Shown one piece after another: positions 1 through 10,600 of a DNA stretch of 64,000 bases. The notes below the pieces were generated by a model, which saw nothing but the letters and a program-made list of their open reading frames with translations, was not told where the DNA came from and ran no database searches. The first letter of the stretch is position 1. The number at the start of each line of letters is the position of its first letter. This DNA comes from Phalacrocorax aristotelis. Lineage: Eukaryota > Chordata > Aves > Suliformes > Phalacrocoracidae. The stretch is from positions 186,001 to 250,000 of the forward strand of contig NC_134277.1 of assembly GCF_949628215.1 (NCBI RefSeq), given 5' to 3'. Both the position numbers and the translations under genes were made by a program.

Positions 1-1149
1 CTCCCCGATGGATTTGAACAACATACTCAAGGACCCAAATTTGAGTATTTAACCACAGCCCGTCTGCCAAGAGCTTCTGCCTCGCGCTGAAGGCACCGAC
101 GTTACTGACCATTTTCCCTAGAGAAAAGCAGAAAATAGAATCCAGATGCCTACGAGAAGCAAAAAATAATGAAGTCCCAAAGCGGTGCGAACACTGACCT
201 GCTCACGAGCCTCCACAGCTGCAACGCACATTAAAAAAAACCCGTAGTAACAGCCACAACCAAAAACCTGAAGTTTTAGACTGTTTGAATCCATACCAAC
301 TCACACAAACACAATCGTCGGGGTGTTCAAACGCCCGGGCCCTACGCCCCAACCCCACCAAACCACCCACACGCACCACCAAGCCCCACCAGCGGCCTGT
401 GGAGATGCGGGACGACTGGACCGTCTTTCCCCCTAACGGAGCTAAAGTCAAGTTGAGGAGATCTACCTGCAGCACAGCGCAGAAGCAGCAGCGGATAAAT
501 ACGTATCAGCCATAGGGTGGGCAAGGGGACCTGCTGCAGCACCCTCGGCTTCCCTCCTCACGCGGAGACGCCGGCTGAAGACATCCCCGGAGCCTCGACC
601 TGACCCATCCCGCCCCGTGCAATCACCCCACCACCACATCGCTTGTTTGAGAGGGTCCTCCGCCGTCGGTACGCAGCGGCCAGGGACGATCTCGGCACCT
701 TTCTGAAGGAAGCGTTCGCTCGTCCCAGGTTTGCCTGTACCGGCCGCATCGCCACAGCTCTAGTAACGGCACAAAGAGATGGAGCGACTGCTGCTCGCAG
801 CCTACGATACAAAAATCATTCAAGTAGGTCCAGGTCGGCGTGTCGGGCAGCTCCACGGAGAAGCCGCAGACCTCGCGTGGAGCTTGGCTGCAACTCTGAG
901 CTCAGGGAGCCCAGCTGGCCCCAGCGCAAGCACCCAGAGGCGAGGAGAGCTGGTTTCGCTGGACACTGAAGTTCTCAGGACCCTGAGCTCTGGCTGCCAA
1001 GTGGGATGTGGAGAGCAACCGACCAGGCAAAAGCCACATGGAATGTCTTTGCTAAGAGGAAAACCCCAGTAAACACCATCAGCACATACTCAAGTCACCT
1101 GTAGTCCAGCTCCCCGACTCAGTATCCCACCTCCTACGGCCAGTGCTGA

Positions 1150-1292
1150 GCAACAACGCCCCTCCTCTGGAAGCGCTAAAGGTCAGGCTGGACGTGGCTT
1201 TGAGCACTCGTGGAAGACATCCCTGCTCACAGCAGGGGGATGGACTGGATGGTCTTTGAAGGTCCCTCCTGACCCAAACCATTCTGTGAATA
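1150..1292 (+). mobile_element. CR1 LINE 3' fragment
   Basis: The stretch matches the end of avian CR1 elements: a 'ccctgctcacagcaggggga' type segment, then 'tggactggatggtctttgaa', then a terminal 'ccattctgtgaat'. Only the last 140 or so bases are present, typical of 5'-truncated CR1 copies. It lies inside SETD2 intron 1, in the antisense orientation to that gene. Confidence 0.85.
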
Positions 1293-2947
1293 ACTCCCAT
1301 GAAAAATAAAGCTGAGCCTGCCGATTTACTGGGCTCCGCTTGCGTCCAACGCTCTCCAAGCCCCCGTGTCTCGCAGCAGCACAACTCCCAACGTTACGAG
1401 CTACAAAACCAACTCCTCCAAAAGACAAACCATGCACATCTCTCTTCACCACCCTCCGCAGCAGGTGCGCGACCAGGGGAAATCAATGTCTCCAGCAGCA
1501 CCAAACGCCCCGCAGCCATCAACAGCTTGTTTTCAATCGCGCTCTCCACCACGGCGGCCGACGGCGCTTTGGAAATACCCAACAGGTTCCCGGGACGTGC
1601 CGTACGGCGCATGCTTAATACCGCGACATTCAAGAGCGAGGAAGGAGACGATGAACCTCGAGTTAATCCCCGCCTCTGAAGAAGACCATCGCTGAGCTAC
1701 GGCAAATAATCCTTTTCTCAAGCTAAAAGCACACGCGCTGGGAAGAGCACGTCCGGAGTAAGAGACACCATTAACGAAGCAGCGAATGCAACTCCCGGGC
1801 TTCAAGGCAGGCACGGGGAAAACAAGGCTCCTGAAAACATGTGAACGCCTCCTGACAGCTTTCAGAGTCCCAAGCCAGAACGCACGCCCCAAGAAAACCC
1901 CAAAGTCAGGCAATAAATTAGCATTTCTTTTAAAAAGTCGTCAGAGAAACTGCTCCAGCTCCTTTCAAGAGCCCAGGTTTGCGACACCTGAGAATGTTTT
2001 AGACAACAAGCGGCGGCGTGATATAACCCGTACGCTTTTAACCGCCGAGCTCAGTGCGACGCTTCGTTTGACACCAAATGCCACGCGCCACCCAGCCCCC
2101 GGCGACAGGGTCCCTCGCGCTCTAAGCTAAAAAGGTGAAACACCTAAGCCAGGCTAAAACTTCTTGGGCGGACAGTAGAGTCGTTTGAACCCAGAGGGTC
2201 GCTTGAGATGGGATCGTCGCTCCCCACTGGGGTTAAGCTCGTGTAAATCAGGTGCAGGGCTTGCTCCGGGTTCTCCCGTCCCAAGAGAAAGGCAGGAGGC
2301 ACATCTAGCAAAACACAGCCTGGATTCAAAATGAAATCCTCCGTCTCTCACTAATTTTAGAAGGCTCAGCTGCAGGCATCGTTTCAGCTGAAACAGATCC
2401 TCAGCCACTCCAGGTGGGCACAGCCAGAACTCGTAGCGTTCGCTCAAAAAGGTTTGCTCTGTTGTCCTTGCTCAAAACACGCCATTTTTAGCTTTGCCTC
2501 CGATCCAACCACTGCACAGAGGTGCGCGACATGCCAGGTGTCTGCCTCCTTCCACCCCAGAGACGGCCACACGTCGGGGATGCCGCACGCGCAAAGTTTA
2601 CGAAGCACCCGAATCCTTCACGAAGGAAGTCTAAAAAAATGTAAAAATAGCATTGAGAACAAGCAGGGGGTGGGGGAAGAAACTCCACCAGCAGGAACTG
2701 AACGGCTTGCTCAGAAGCAGCAATAAAGGTGGCAGCCCTGGTGTGATATTATGGGGGGTTAGCGAAAATCCCCAGCGGAGAGGAGAACGGGAGTTCACCA
2801 GCCATTAGGCTGCCCTCCCCCCTTTTGCCAGGCTCCTTCCTCCTGTCAGAAAATGGGGTCAGGGCACGGGCCGACCCAGGACTGTCGGAGGAAGGATTCA
2901 AAGGGCAAAAGAAAGACGGGACTCGGTAACAACTCCGCACACCGGGG

Positions 2948-2973
2948 AAAAAAAATAATAATAATAATAATAA
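2948..2973. repeat. (AAT)n microsatellite
   Basis: A run of A followed by about six AAT/ATA units lies just before the GC-rich SETD2 island. It is a short simple repeat and may be polymorphic in length. Confidence 0.85.
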
Positions 2974-2974
2974 A

Positions 2975-3960
2975 GGTGCGGAAAAATGGCCCCCCGGGGA
3001 GGCCGGGACACGTCCGCACTCACCGCCCGGCCTCCCTCGGCGGGGCGGGCGGCACCGCCGGGCCGGGGGCCCGGTCCCCGCCGCCCCCGGGGCCGGGGAG
3101 GGAGGGGAGGGCAGGGGCGGACCCCGCACCCCCGTCCGCGCCCGCCGCCCCGCTCCCCTCTACCCCCCCACCGCGCCGCCGCGCTGCCCGCCCTCCGCCC
3201 GCCGGCGCCCGGCCGCGGCGCTCACGCAAGACCGGGGATGCGCGGCCTACCCCCGCCGCCCGCCCGCCCGCCCGCCGCGCCCCGCGGAGGGAGCGAGGGA
3301 GGGAAGGGGCAGCGGCGGCGGCGGCCCGGCCAGCCCCGGGCCCCGGCCCCGGCGGCTCCTCCGCGGGGCGGCCCGGCCCGGCGCGGCGCGGCTCCGCCGG
3401 GCCCGGCAGGCCTTAGGCCGCGGCTCCGGGAGCAGCGGGTGCGGGCGGCGGCGCGGCCCGCGCTTACTCCGGTGTGGGGTGCTCCGGGTCGTAGAAGTCC
3501 CCCATGGTCGGGCGGCCGCTGTCGGGGGCAGGCGCGGCCCCTCGGGCGGGCAGGGCCGGGCCGGGCCGGGCCGGGCCGCGCCGCGGGGGAGGCCCCTCTC
3601 CGCCCTCCGAGCCCGGCGGGGGCTCGGCTCCGCCGCCGCCGCCTCACATCCTCCGCCGGGCCCCGCGCTGCAGCGGCCGCCGGCGGGGCCCCGCCATCCG
3701 CGCCGTGCCCTGCCCTGCCCTGCCCGCCGCCCGCCGCCGAGTCCGCCCCGGCCGCCCGGCTCCTCCCCGCCGCGACGCCGCGACGCCGCTCCCGGCCCCG
3801 CCGCCGCTCCCCGGCCCCGCTCCGCTCCGCTCCGCTCCCCCCGGGCGGGCGGCGGCACCGCGGGCCGGGACCTGCCGCGGGATCGCGCGGGGAATCGCCG
3901 GGACCGCACCGGGATCACCCCCGGGATCACCCCCGGGATCACCGGGGCCGCACCAGGGCA
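2975..3960 (-). promoter_or_regulatory. SETD2: SETD2 CpG-island promoter region
   Basis: About 1 kb of extremely GC- and CpG-rich sequence with long GGCC, CCGCC and GGGCCGGG runs (for example 3556-3585). It surrounds the SETD2 start codon at 3505, so the 5' UTR and start sites probably lie at about 3506-3750 on the minus strand. There is no TATA box at a sensible distance, which suits a housekeeping CpG promoter. Long plus-strand reading frames across it (one spans about 2986-4629) are artefacts of GC-rich, stop-poor sequence. Confidence 0.75.
3468..3505 (-). CDS. SETD2: SETD2 coding exon 1 (histone H3K36 methyltransferase)
   Basis: SETD2 is the nuclear enzyme that trimethylates histone H3 lysine 36 behind elongating RNA polymerase II. 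Only its first short coding exon is here. On the minus strand an ATG at 3505 in a strong context (ACCATGG) opens MGDFYDPEHPTP plus two bases of the next codon (GA), followed by a GTAAGC donor at 3467-3466. This peptide matches the conserved start of vertebrate SETD2, where the next exon continues with an acidic stretch. Human annotation has eleven extra residues before this methionine; I see no equivalent in frame upstream, so I chose this ATG. SET, WW and SRI domains lie outside the window. Position and strand fit the conserved order SETD2 - KIF9 - KLHL18. Confidence 0.85.
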
Positions 3961-4555
3961 ACGGCGGGCCCACACCAGGATCGGCAACGGGATCACTGGG
4001 ATCTCCCCGGCATCACTGGGACCACACCGGGATCTGTCATGGGATCGCTGGGACTACCCCAGGATCAGCTGCAGGATCACCGAGGTCTCCCCGGGATCCC
4101 TGGGACCACAGTGGGGTCTGTCATGGCATCACTGGGATCTCCCTGGTATCCCTGGGACCACATTGGGATCAGCCATGGGATCACCGAGGTCTCCCCAGGA
4201 TCACCAGCACCCTGGATCACCCACAGCACACCAGGATCACCCCCAGGATACCAGCACCCCAGGAAACTGGGATCAGCAGCACCCCAGCATCTCCCATACC
4301 CTGGGACACCAGCAGCCCAGGATCAACCACTGTCCAGGACATCAGCACACCTGGGATCACCAGCACTCCCGGATCACCCCCAGGATCCCCTGCATCCCAG
4401 ACACTGGCATCGTGGGACACCAACACCCCCAGGATCACCGGCACCTGGGGATCACCAGCACCTCGGGATCACTCCCTGGACCACGCCAAGATTTCCCCCA
4501 GGGTCATGGGCACCCCCAGGATCCCACCCAGGACAGCCCTTGGATCACACCCTGG
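3886..4555. repeat. Degenerate GATC-rich minisatellite upstream of SETD2
   Basis: Dozens of imperfect copies of a short motif of the kind GGGATCACC / GGGATCTCCCC are joined by TGGGACCACA variants (seen at 4017, 4101 and 4153). The spacing suggests a basic unit near 15-17 bp with larger, irregular duplications. The array starts near the upstream edge of the SETD2 island and fades out by about 4560. All the long reading frames through it are products of the repeat. I see no splice or coding signal. Confidence 0.8.
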
Positions 4556-5430
4556 ACACCAGCACCCCCCAGGCCCCCGCCAGCCGCCCAGACCCGCCCT
4601 CCCATGCCCACCCCTGTCCCCTGCTCTAAGGAGGTGCCCGGGTCTCTGCGCTGCGGGGCGGTGCCTGTCCCCAGGCCACGTTCCAGAGACAAACACCACC
4701 AAATCACTAAAAACTGCCCTTGTCCTTTCAGAGTTGGTTTTATTTCAGCAACTTCCCAAACCCCAGCAAGAGCTCCTCTGCTGAGGCGGTGCCAGAGCAC
4801 CCCAGGACACCCACCTGCTTCTGGGGTGCAGCACGGACCTTCCTGCTCACGCAGGAGCTTCAAAACAATGTTTGCAGCATCCAAAATTGAGATTTCTTGG
4901 TTTTTTTCCCCCAGATTTGGGACCGTGGCATGGGCAGCAGTGGCACAGGGACCTGTGGGGATGGGGTGGGTGGCACTGAGCAGCACCCATGCGGAAGCAC
5001 GAAGGGGAAGCAAAGGGTGGGTGGATGGAGGAGAATGTTGAAGGAAGGCTTAGCTCAGTTCATGGGGAAGCATTTTCTTGGGAAATTCAGCCTGGGTTGA
5101 ATTTCCAGCAGCTTTATAAGCCTTTGGAAATTGATAATTACAAAGAAAAAGTGATTTCTAGGCTGTTACCCACAGCACTTCTGGGGAGCAGGTGCTGTTA
5201 CGGTAACAGAAGTGAGCTGCAACAAATTAAACCCAACCAAACAGCTTGGACTAATTAATTTTCTCAGAGGTTCATGTAAACAGGGACAGCCTTTGGAAAA
5301 CCTCTGTCCCGGGATGCTGGAATTCAGCGATGCTCCTGCCATGGCTGGTGCTGGTTTTGGCAGCAGGTGCTGTTCATCCCCATCCTGTCGCTCGGCAGGA
5401 TGCAGCCGGCATCACCCCGTAAAGCTCCAG

Positions 5431-5494
5431 CCAGTGGGTTTTCCAGTAATCCCAGTGATGTGCCAGCGGGTTTTCCAGTAGCCCCAATGATTCA
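5431..5494. repeat. Two-copy 32-bp tandem duplication
   Basis: Two adjacent 32-bp units, 5431-5462 and 5463-5494, share the core GGGTTTTCCAGTA and differ at only about eight positions. Nothing around them suggests function. Confidence 0.75.
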
Positions 5495-7049
5495 CCAGGC
5501 TTTGGCCAGGGCGTTCCCGATGACCATGGAGCACAGGTGCTGCGTTTTGGGGCTTTCAGCATCATTCTTCCAGCTCCCCGAATAATTTCGAAGCTTTTGG
5601 GGCTCCACAACATCCCAGAGGGATAAAGATGCGGCTCCTGCCGTGGCGGTGCCGTCGGCGGTCACAGCAGCTCTGAGCCCAGACCAGACCCTGCGCATTC
5701 GCTGCTCCGGCAAGCGGCACCCACTGGCTGCAGTGACAGGGCGAATGCCGAGGGCCACCCGAAACACGTAATAGACCCCAAAATCATGGCTGACATTTTT
5801 ATTCCCTGCTTAGACAAGAAGCAGAAACCCCAAGGAGGAGCTGGACTCCAAGAGCTCCTTCAAGCCAAGCTTGCAGCGTGACCAGCACGTATATCCATAC
5901 ATATATACGGACCCACGTCCGTACGCGGCTCCTCGGAGCCACAGCTGTGGTACAGGCAAGAGAGGAGCGCTGAGGAGCCAACACTGATGGCAGGCGAGGC
6001 TTGAGGAAATGCCTGCCATCGCCAGAGCAGCCCCAGAGGCCACATGCCGTCATCATTGCCCAGGCGGGTATTAAATTAATTTTGACTGTTTCGTTACCTT
6101 CCGCAGGCAGATCCGTGCGCCCAGACGTCAGGGCACCCAGCGGCATGGCCAGCCCACGCGCGCCACTTGCCCTGCGCCCTGGGCGAGCCGGGCGGCGGAG
6201 GGAGCCCTGCGAGATCTCGCGTCTCTCATCATTTTGGGTAAATCACAGGACCAGCCCAGCTCAGGCCTGGCAAGACTGATGTGGTCGCAAACCATTTGCA
6301 GCAGTAGGAGGAGACGGGACGCTCTTGGCTGGATATTTGGTATACAAACCTCCCGGCATGTGTCAAGCTGGAGTCAGCCTCCCACCTCCACCAGCACTGG
6401 AGGAGGAGGAGGACTTCCAGCAGGCCTTCGGCACGCTCCACTCAGCAGGCGAAGATAACAGCAGCCTGGCAAAGCAGCGCGGTATCCTCTGGAGCTTTCC
6501 AGTTGCCGAGCACCATGATCTCACCCTGGATCTGAACCGCCTTCCTGGAAGGCGGCGGGCAAACAGTGCCCTGTTGCTGCTGTGCTGGGGCAGGGAAGCT
6601 GCCATAAATCAGTGCCGCCGCAGCTAACGCAGGGCAGCTGACGGAAATGCTTCTCCGCTCGTGCGCCTTTCCAGCCCCTTCCTCTCTCCGGGAGAGCAAA
6701 CGCCCCGGGGCTGCTTCCATCCAAGGGAGGACTCGCTCTCATCCAGACTTGGCTTCTCAGGATCCACCTAGAGAGTGTCAAACTAGCAAAGATGTGCCGT
6801 GACGCTCCGTTGAGAACAAGCCCAGGAGGCCCTTGCCTCCAGCACCGGGAAGGAGGGAGGCAGCAGCAGCCCAGGCTGTCCACAACACACCTCTCTGTCG
6901 CAATGCTGCGTTTTCCAGAAACACTCAGAAAATGAAGCGTTGCTATTTGAGCTCCCTGGCTTGCTTCCTGTCTAAACACCGGGTTTGATTACCAATAACT
7001 GTCAGTCTAGCTGCACAGAAGTTGGGTGGTTTTTTTTCCCCCCATACTA

Positions 7050-7055
7050 TTTATT
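7050..7055 (-). terminator. KIF9: Candidate KIF9 polyadenylation signal
   Basis: A minus-strand AATAAA (TTTATT on the plus strand) lies about 560 nt after the tentative KIF9 stop codon. A second hexamer lies at 7174-7179, and another near 5790. Which, if any, is used cannot be told from sequence alone. Confidence 0.3.
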
Positions 7056-7618
7056 TTTGATAAATCTATTGTGGACATGACCGCGAGGTGCTTTCTGAGG
7101 TGACGTTGCATATTGAATGCTGGGTTCCAGGCTGAGCCCGAACCTGCTACATGACATGCAGAAAGGACAGGGGTTTATTCTTCCCAGCAGCTGTGATGAG
7201 CCCGGGTTTCTTACGCATTTGCTCGAGGGATGACATGGTTCTGGCATACATGTGCTGGGAACAGAAAACAAAAAGGGATCTTGGATGTGAGTTCAGTTTT
7301 CGGAGCAGAATTCTTGCCTGTAAAAGCTTTTTTTTCCTGAAAAAATAGTAAAACAAAACCACCTTCCCCAAGTGGTGCTGGAAAAAGCTGCCCAAATAAG
7401 CCCCGTCACACCAGCGTTGTTGCTCTGCTGGTGGCAGCTCCCAGCAGGCTCAAAGGAGGGTGCAAGAAGCCCTGGGAAATTCTCCTCCCAAGCACTGAAG
7501 AGCTGGTTTTGAGATGTTTTCCTTAACAATGCTTGCTGATAGAGTTGTGCAGCCCTGTTACTCTCATAAACCCCCGATCTTTCTGAAGTCCTGCTAAGCT
7601 CCGGGCCTCAGTGGTATT

Positions 7619-7654
7619 TTAATGCGAGCCCTTGCCAGGAAGGAAGTAGAAGTG
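7619..7654 (-). CDS. KIF9: KIF9 terminal coding exon (tentative)
   Basis: This is the best candidate for the last exon. A branch-point-like TGCTAAA and the acceptor CCAATTTCAG precede a phase-0 frame [11 protein letters not shown] and a TAA at 7621-7619. The first residues loosely resemble the human ending (HNYLK...), but the rest does not, and human has about 16 residues here. The true end could instead be a small exon I did not recognise, or read-through of exon 19. Confidence 0.35.
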   Translation of the reverse strand, partial: HFYFLPGKGSH

Positions 7655-10600
7655 CTGAAATTGGGTTTTAGCAGAAAACCAGCAAGGGATGGGGTCTTTA
7701 CATCAGCCGGAGACAAAGAACATTTCAAAGAGCTTAGCTGTGCTACAGAACCAAACCAGCATCTTTCAAAAGGCTACGGCCAAAACAGCGTCTGTTCCAG
7801 AAAAGTCCTGCACCCCACCTGGCAGCGAGGCGCAGAATCGCTCTCCCAGCGCGCCTCGGCAGGGGTACGTGGAACTGGGCCCAGCTGAGGTTACCTTTTG
7901 ATCAGTCTTCGTTTTCGCCTTGTAGAATGAGACGGAAGCTGGGCAGGCTGGCAGCGTTGTCTCCTGCATCCGCTCAAACCTCTCCTGCTCGTCTTCCTCC
8001 TGCCAGCAGAAAGACAGACCCCACTCCATGTGAAAAACACACGTCTGGAGTCACAGAGGCCAACCGATCCCGTTTGCCGCATTGAATGCTGATTCAGCAA
8101 CCTCTCTGAAGCCTCAGAAGCGAGAGGTCACTCCTTAAGTGAGTAGATGTGGGCAGGACTTTGGGCAAAATCCATCTGCAAGTGTAAAGGGACTTCCCTC
8201 AGCTGTCTTCTCATGGCCATGCTCTACCCATAGCTCCCCACAGGACAGCCTCCCTTCCACCGCGAGGTAATGTCACGGCTTGGAGGAGGTCTGAGCTTCA
8301 GCGTGGTCCCCGCTGAGCCCAGCTAGCTGATGTCCATGCCCCGGCTTCTCCAGGGAACCATCTGGAAGGTGTGAGCGCACTGAAGAGGAGCATGGGTTGA
8401 ACAGAAGTATGATTTTATAAGATACCAGCTCATGTATAAAGTTTTCATACCAGATTTGAGATGGCTGTAGCAGATTCTTAGGTCACCTTCTGGGGCGGCT
8501 CATGACTAGCCTGGAGATGGTGACAGTGAAATTCTGGTGTGGTAAAAGGCAGGTGGCCAAACCGAATTGAGTCAAGAGTGAAAGATGGACACCTTGGAGA
8601 AAGGGGTTAGAACAGGAAATGAAGAGCCGCTCTGGAAAAGGGAAAATGGCTCCCAGTAGGAAACAAACCTCCAGAGAAAGATGAAGTGGTTCCTTCCCAG
8701 ACCCAGGATGGGCCTCAGCACGGCCAGCGACACTGACTGGGAAGCTGCAGTGAACCGCCCAGTGAAAGGAGCAAGAGAAGAAACCAGCGCTGAGCAACGT
8801 TACCAGGGACACTGTTTATTTTTCACCTGAAGATTTCTGCCTGTAAGATCAACAGCTTGACACAGCTGCACAGCACTGCTAAAAGGCATGCTTCATTCAT
8901 CTTTGGGGTTCTAACTGATGGGATGACAAGAAAACCAGGGATGGAAACCATTAAGCAAGTTTCTAAGAATACATTGAGTAACTTGGGTTAGTATAAGTGA
9001 CTAGTGATGGATTTCCTCTTTTCCCCAAAGAGTGACATCCTGGACCCTGTCAGGGTTTTCCTGTTGACCTCATTGGGTGCACCGCTTTATCCAAAGGGGC
9101 TTGGATTGGGTTGGGTTGGGGTTTTTTTGCTCTTTCCCATAGAGGTCTGTATGTGAAATCTTCCACAGTCTGGTAGATCTCAACATTCTGTTCAAACATA
9201 AATTCACAATGTTGTGGGTTTTTTTTTCTCACATCATGTTTGTTATTCATACCCTCAGGGGAACTAATTCAGTTGGATGGGAAGAACCTGTCTCTGATCA
9301 GCTTTAAAACCCTTCACATGCCTTTCCAGAAGGGAGTAAAGAAAATGCTTCACTGAGATCGACAGTCAAAATAATCAGACACGTGGAGACAAAAGAGTTC
9401 CTTTTCTGTTTTCCTTCTCCAGAGCTAAAGCCACCCTGTGCCCCACTACACGGCTAGAAACGGGGCTGTGCATTTAGGAAAGGGGTCACAGCTCACACCC
9501 TGCTTATTCTCTTCCCCAAACACGTGTGGGTGGCCCCTGCTCCTGGTAGGGACGGGCTCCTGGGGGAGCTGGGCCTAGGGCCTCTCCCCACAAGCTGTTC
9601 TCTGCGATCTGCAGAGGTTACGCAGCGGTAATGGAGATGTGCTACACCTACAAAGGGCTGACTCCCCCTTGCAGCCAGGGTGGGATCTCCCTCCTTGCCA
9701 CGCATCGCTTCGTCGTGTCAGGCAGAGTGGAAGCACTGCCACCGCGTTCCTACCAAACAGCATGAAGGTTTTGAGTTTGACATTTAGCAGTGAAGGACAA
9801 AACCTGGAATGGCTTCAGAGGAGAACAGTGCAAAGAAGTCTGGTAAATGAGAAGCTTAAGAGAAATGTGTTTTGTCAGGAATGACAAAAGACCCCGCTAC
9901 CCGAAGGCGGCGGTTGCTAAACAGAGGGCTGGCTGAGTACCAGTTGCCACAACAGGAAACACGATAGTTTAGCTGTAAATGTTACAGATCACACAGACTG
10001 GAAACAAACCTCCCAACTACTCCTCGCACCTCTGGGCAGCCTGCCTGATTCCTGATAGTCAGCAGATGACTGGGTACTTCAATCACTCTGTCCTATTTTA
10101 GCCTCTTAATGGTTAAGCTACTGTGAAAGCAGGACATATCTCCAGATAGTTGCTCCCGGCATCATAGCAGATAGCATTTCAATGCCAGCCACTCTGCTTA
10201 GAGAAAGGGGCAGAGTTGCCGTGCCTTCCTCCTCCTCCTCCTCCCACCGGCTTAGTTGTGCCCTCATTACCATGCCACGTGTGACTATCACGGAGAATAA
10301 GCAGAGCTGCCAGTACAACTCACCAGGCACATGACTCTGTTTATGGGAATCATTCCAGGTCTGATGTTGCCACTGGGCTTCAGAGCTTCCTGCACATCCT
10401 TGGGGATAAGGAAGGACTCGTTGTACCAGATCTCAAACTCTGCAAAGCAAAGCGGGGGGTGATAAACAGGGCTGTAATGACCGAAGAGACAAGGGGTGGG
10501 TTGCTTCTGGCTCGCTGCCGGTGGACCAGATGGGACCTCAGAGCTCTTAAACCCTCAGAACTCCAAGCTCTTGAGTTTCAAACTATTAGAAAAGCTAATT

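Larger units (their letters stand above)
1..3467 (-). other. SETD2: SETD2 intron 1 (partial)
   Basis: Sequence downstream (on the minus strand) of the SETD2 first coding exon. I see no further SETD2 exon in it: neither the short second exon nor the very large third exon of this family is present. The short reading frames here lack family resemblance. The stretch holds one CR1 tail fragment (about 1150-1292), an AAT microsatellite (2948-2973), and the CpG island edge from about 2975. Otherwise it looks like unconstrained intron. Confidence 0.75.
4560..7600. other. KIF9-SETD2 spacer / possible KIF9 3' UTR
   Basis: This is non-repetitive sequence of ordinary composition between the KIF9 end and the SETD2 upstream array. 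It holds a two-copy 32-bp tandem duplication (5431-5494) and several minus-strand AATAAA hexamers. I recognise no protein-coding exon in it. The part near 7050-7600 may be KIF9 3' UTR. Confidence 0.5.

Noticed and set aside
2986-5041. Long plus- and minus-strand reading frames of 250-547 codons around the SETD2 island
   Set aside because: They arise from stop-poor GC-rich sequence and the GATC-rich array. They are open in several frames at once and show low-complexity Pro/Arg/Gly composition.
9100-9130. Interstitial telomere-like repeat (GGGTT units)
   Set aside because: Only three or four imperfect units of TTGGG type, not TTAGGG, and too short to mean anything.
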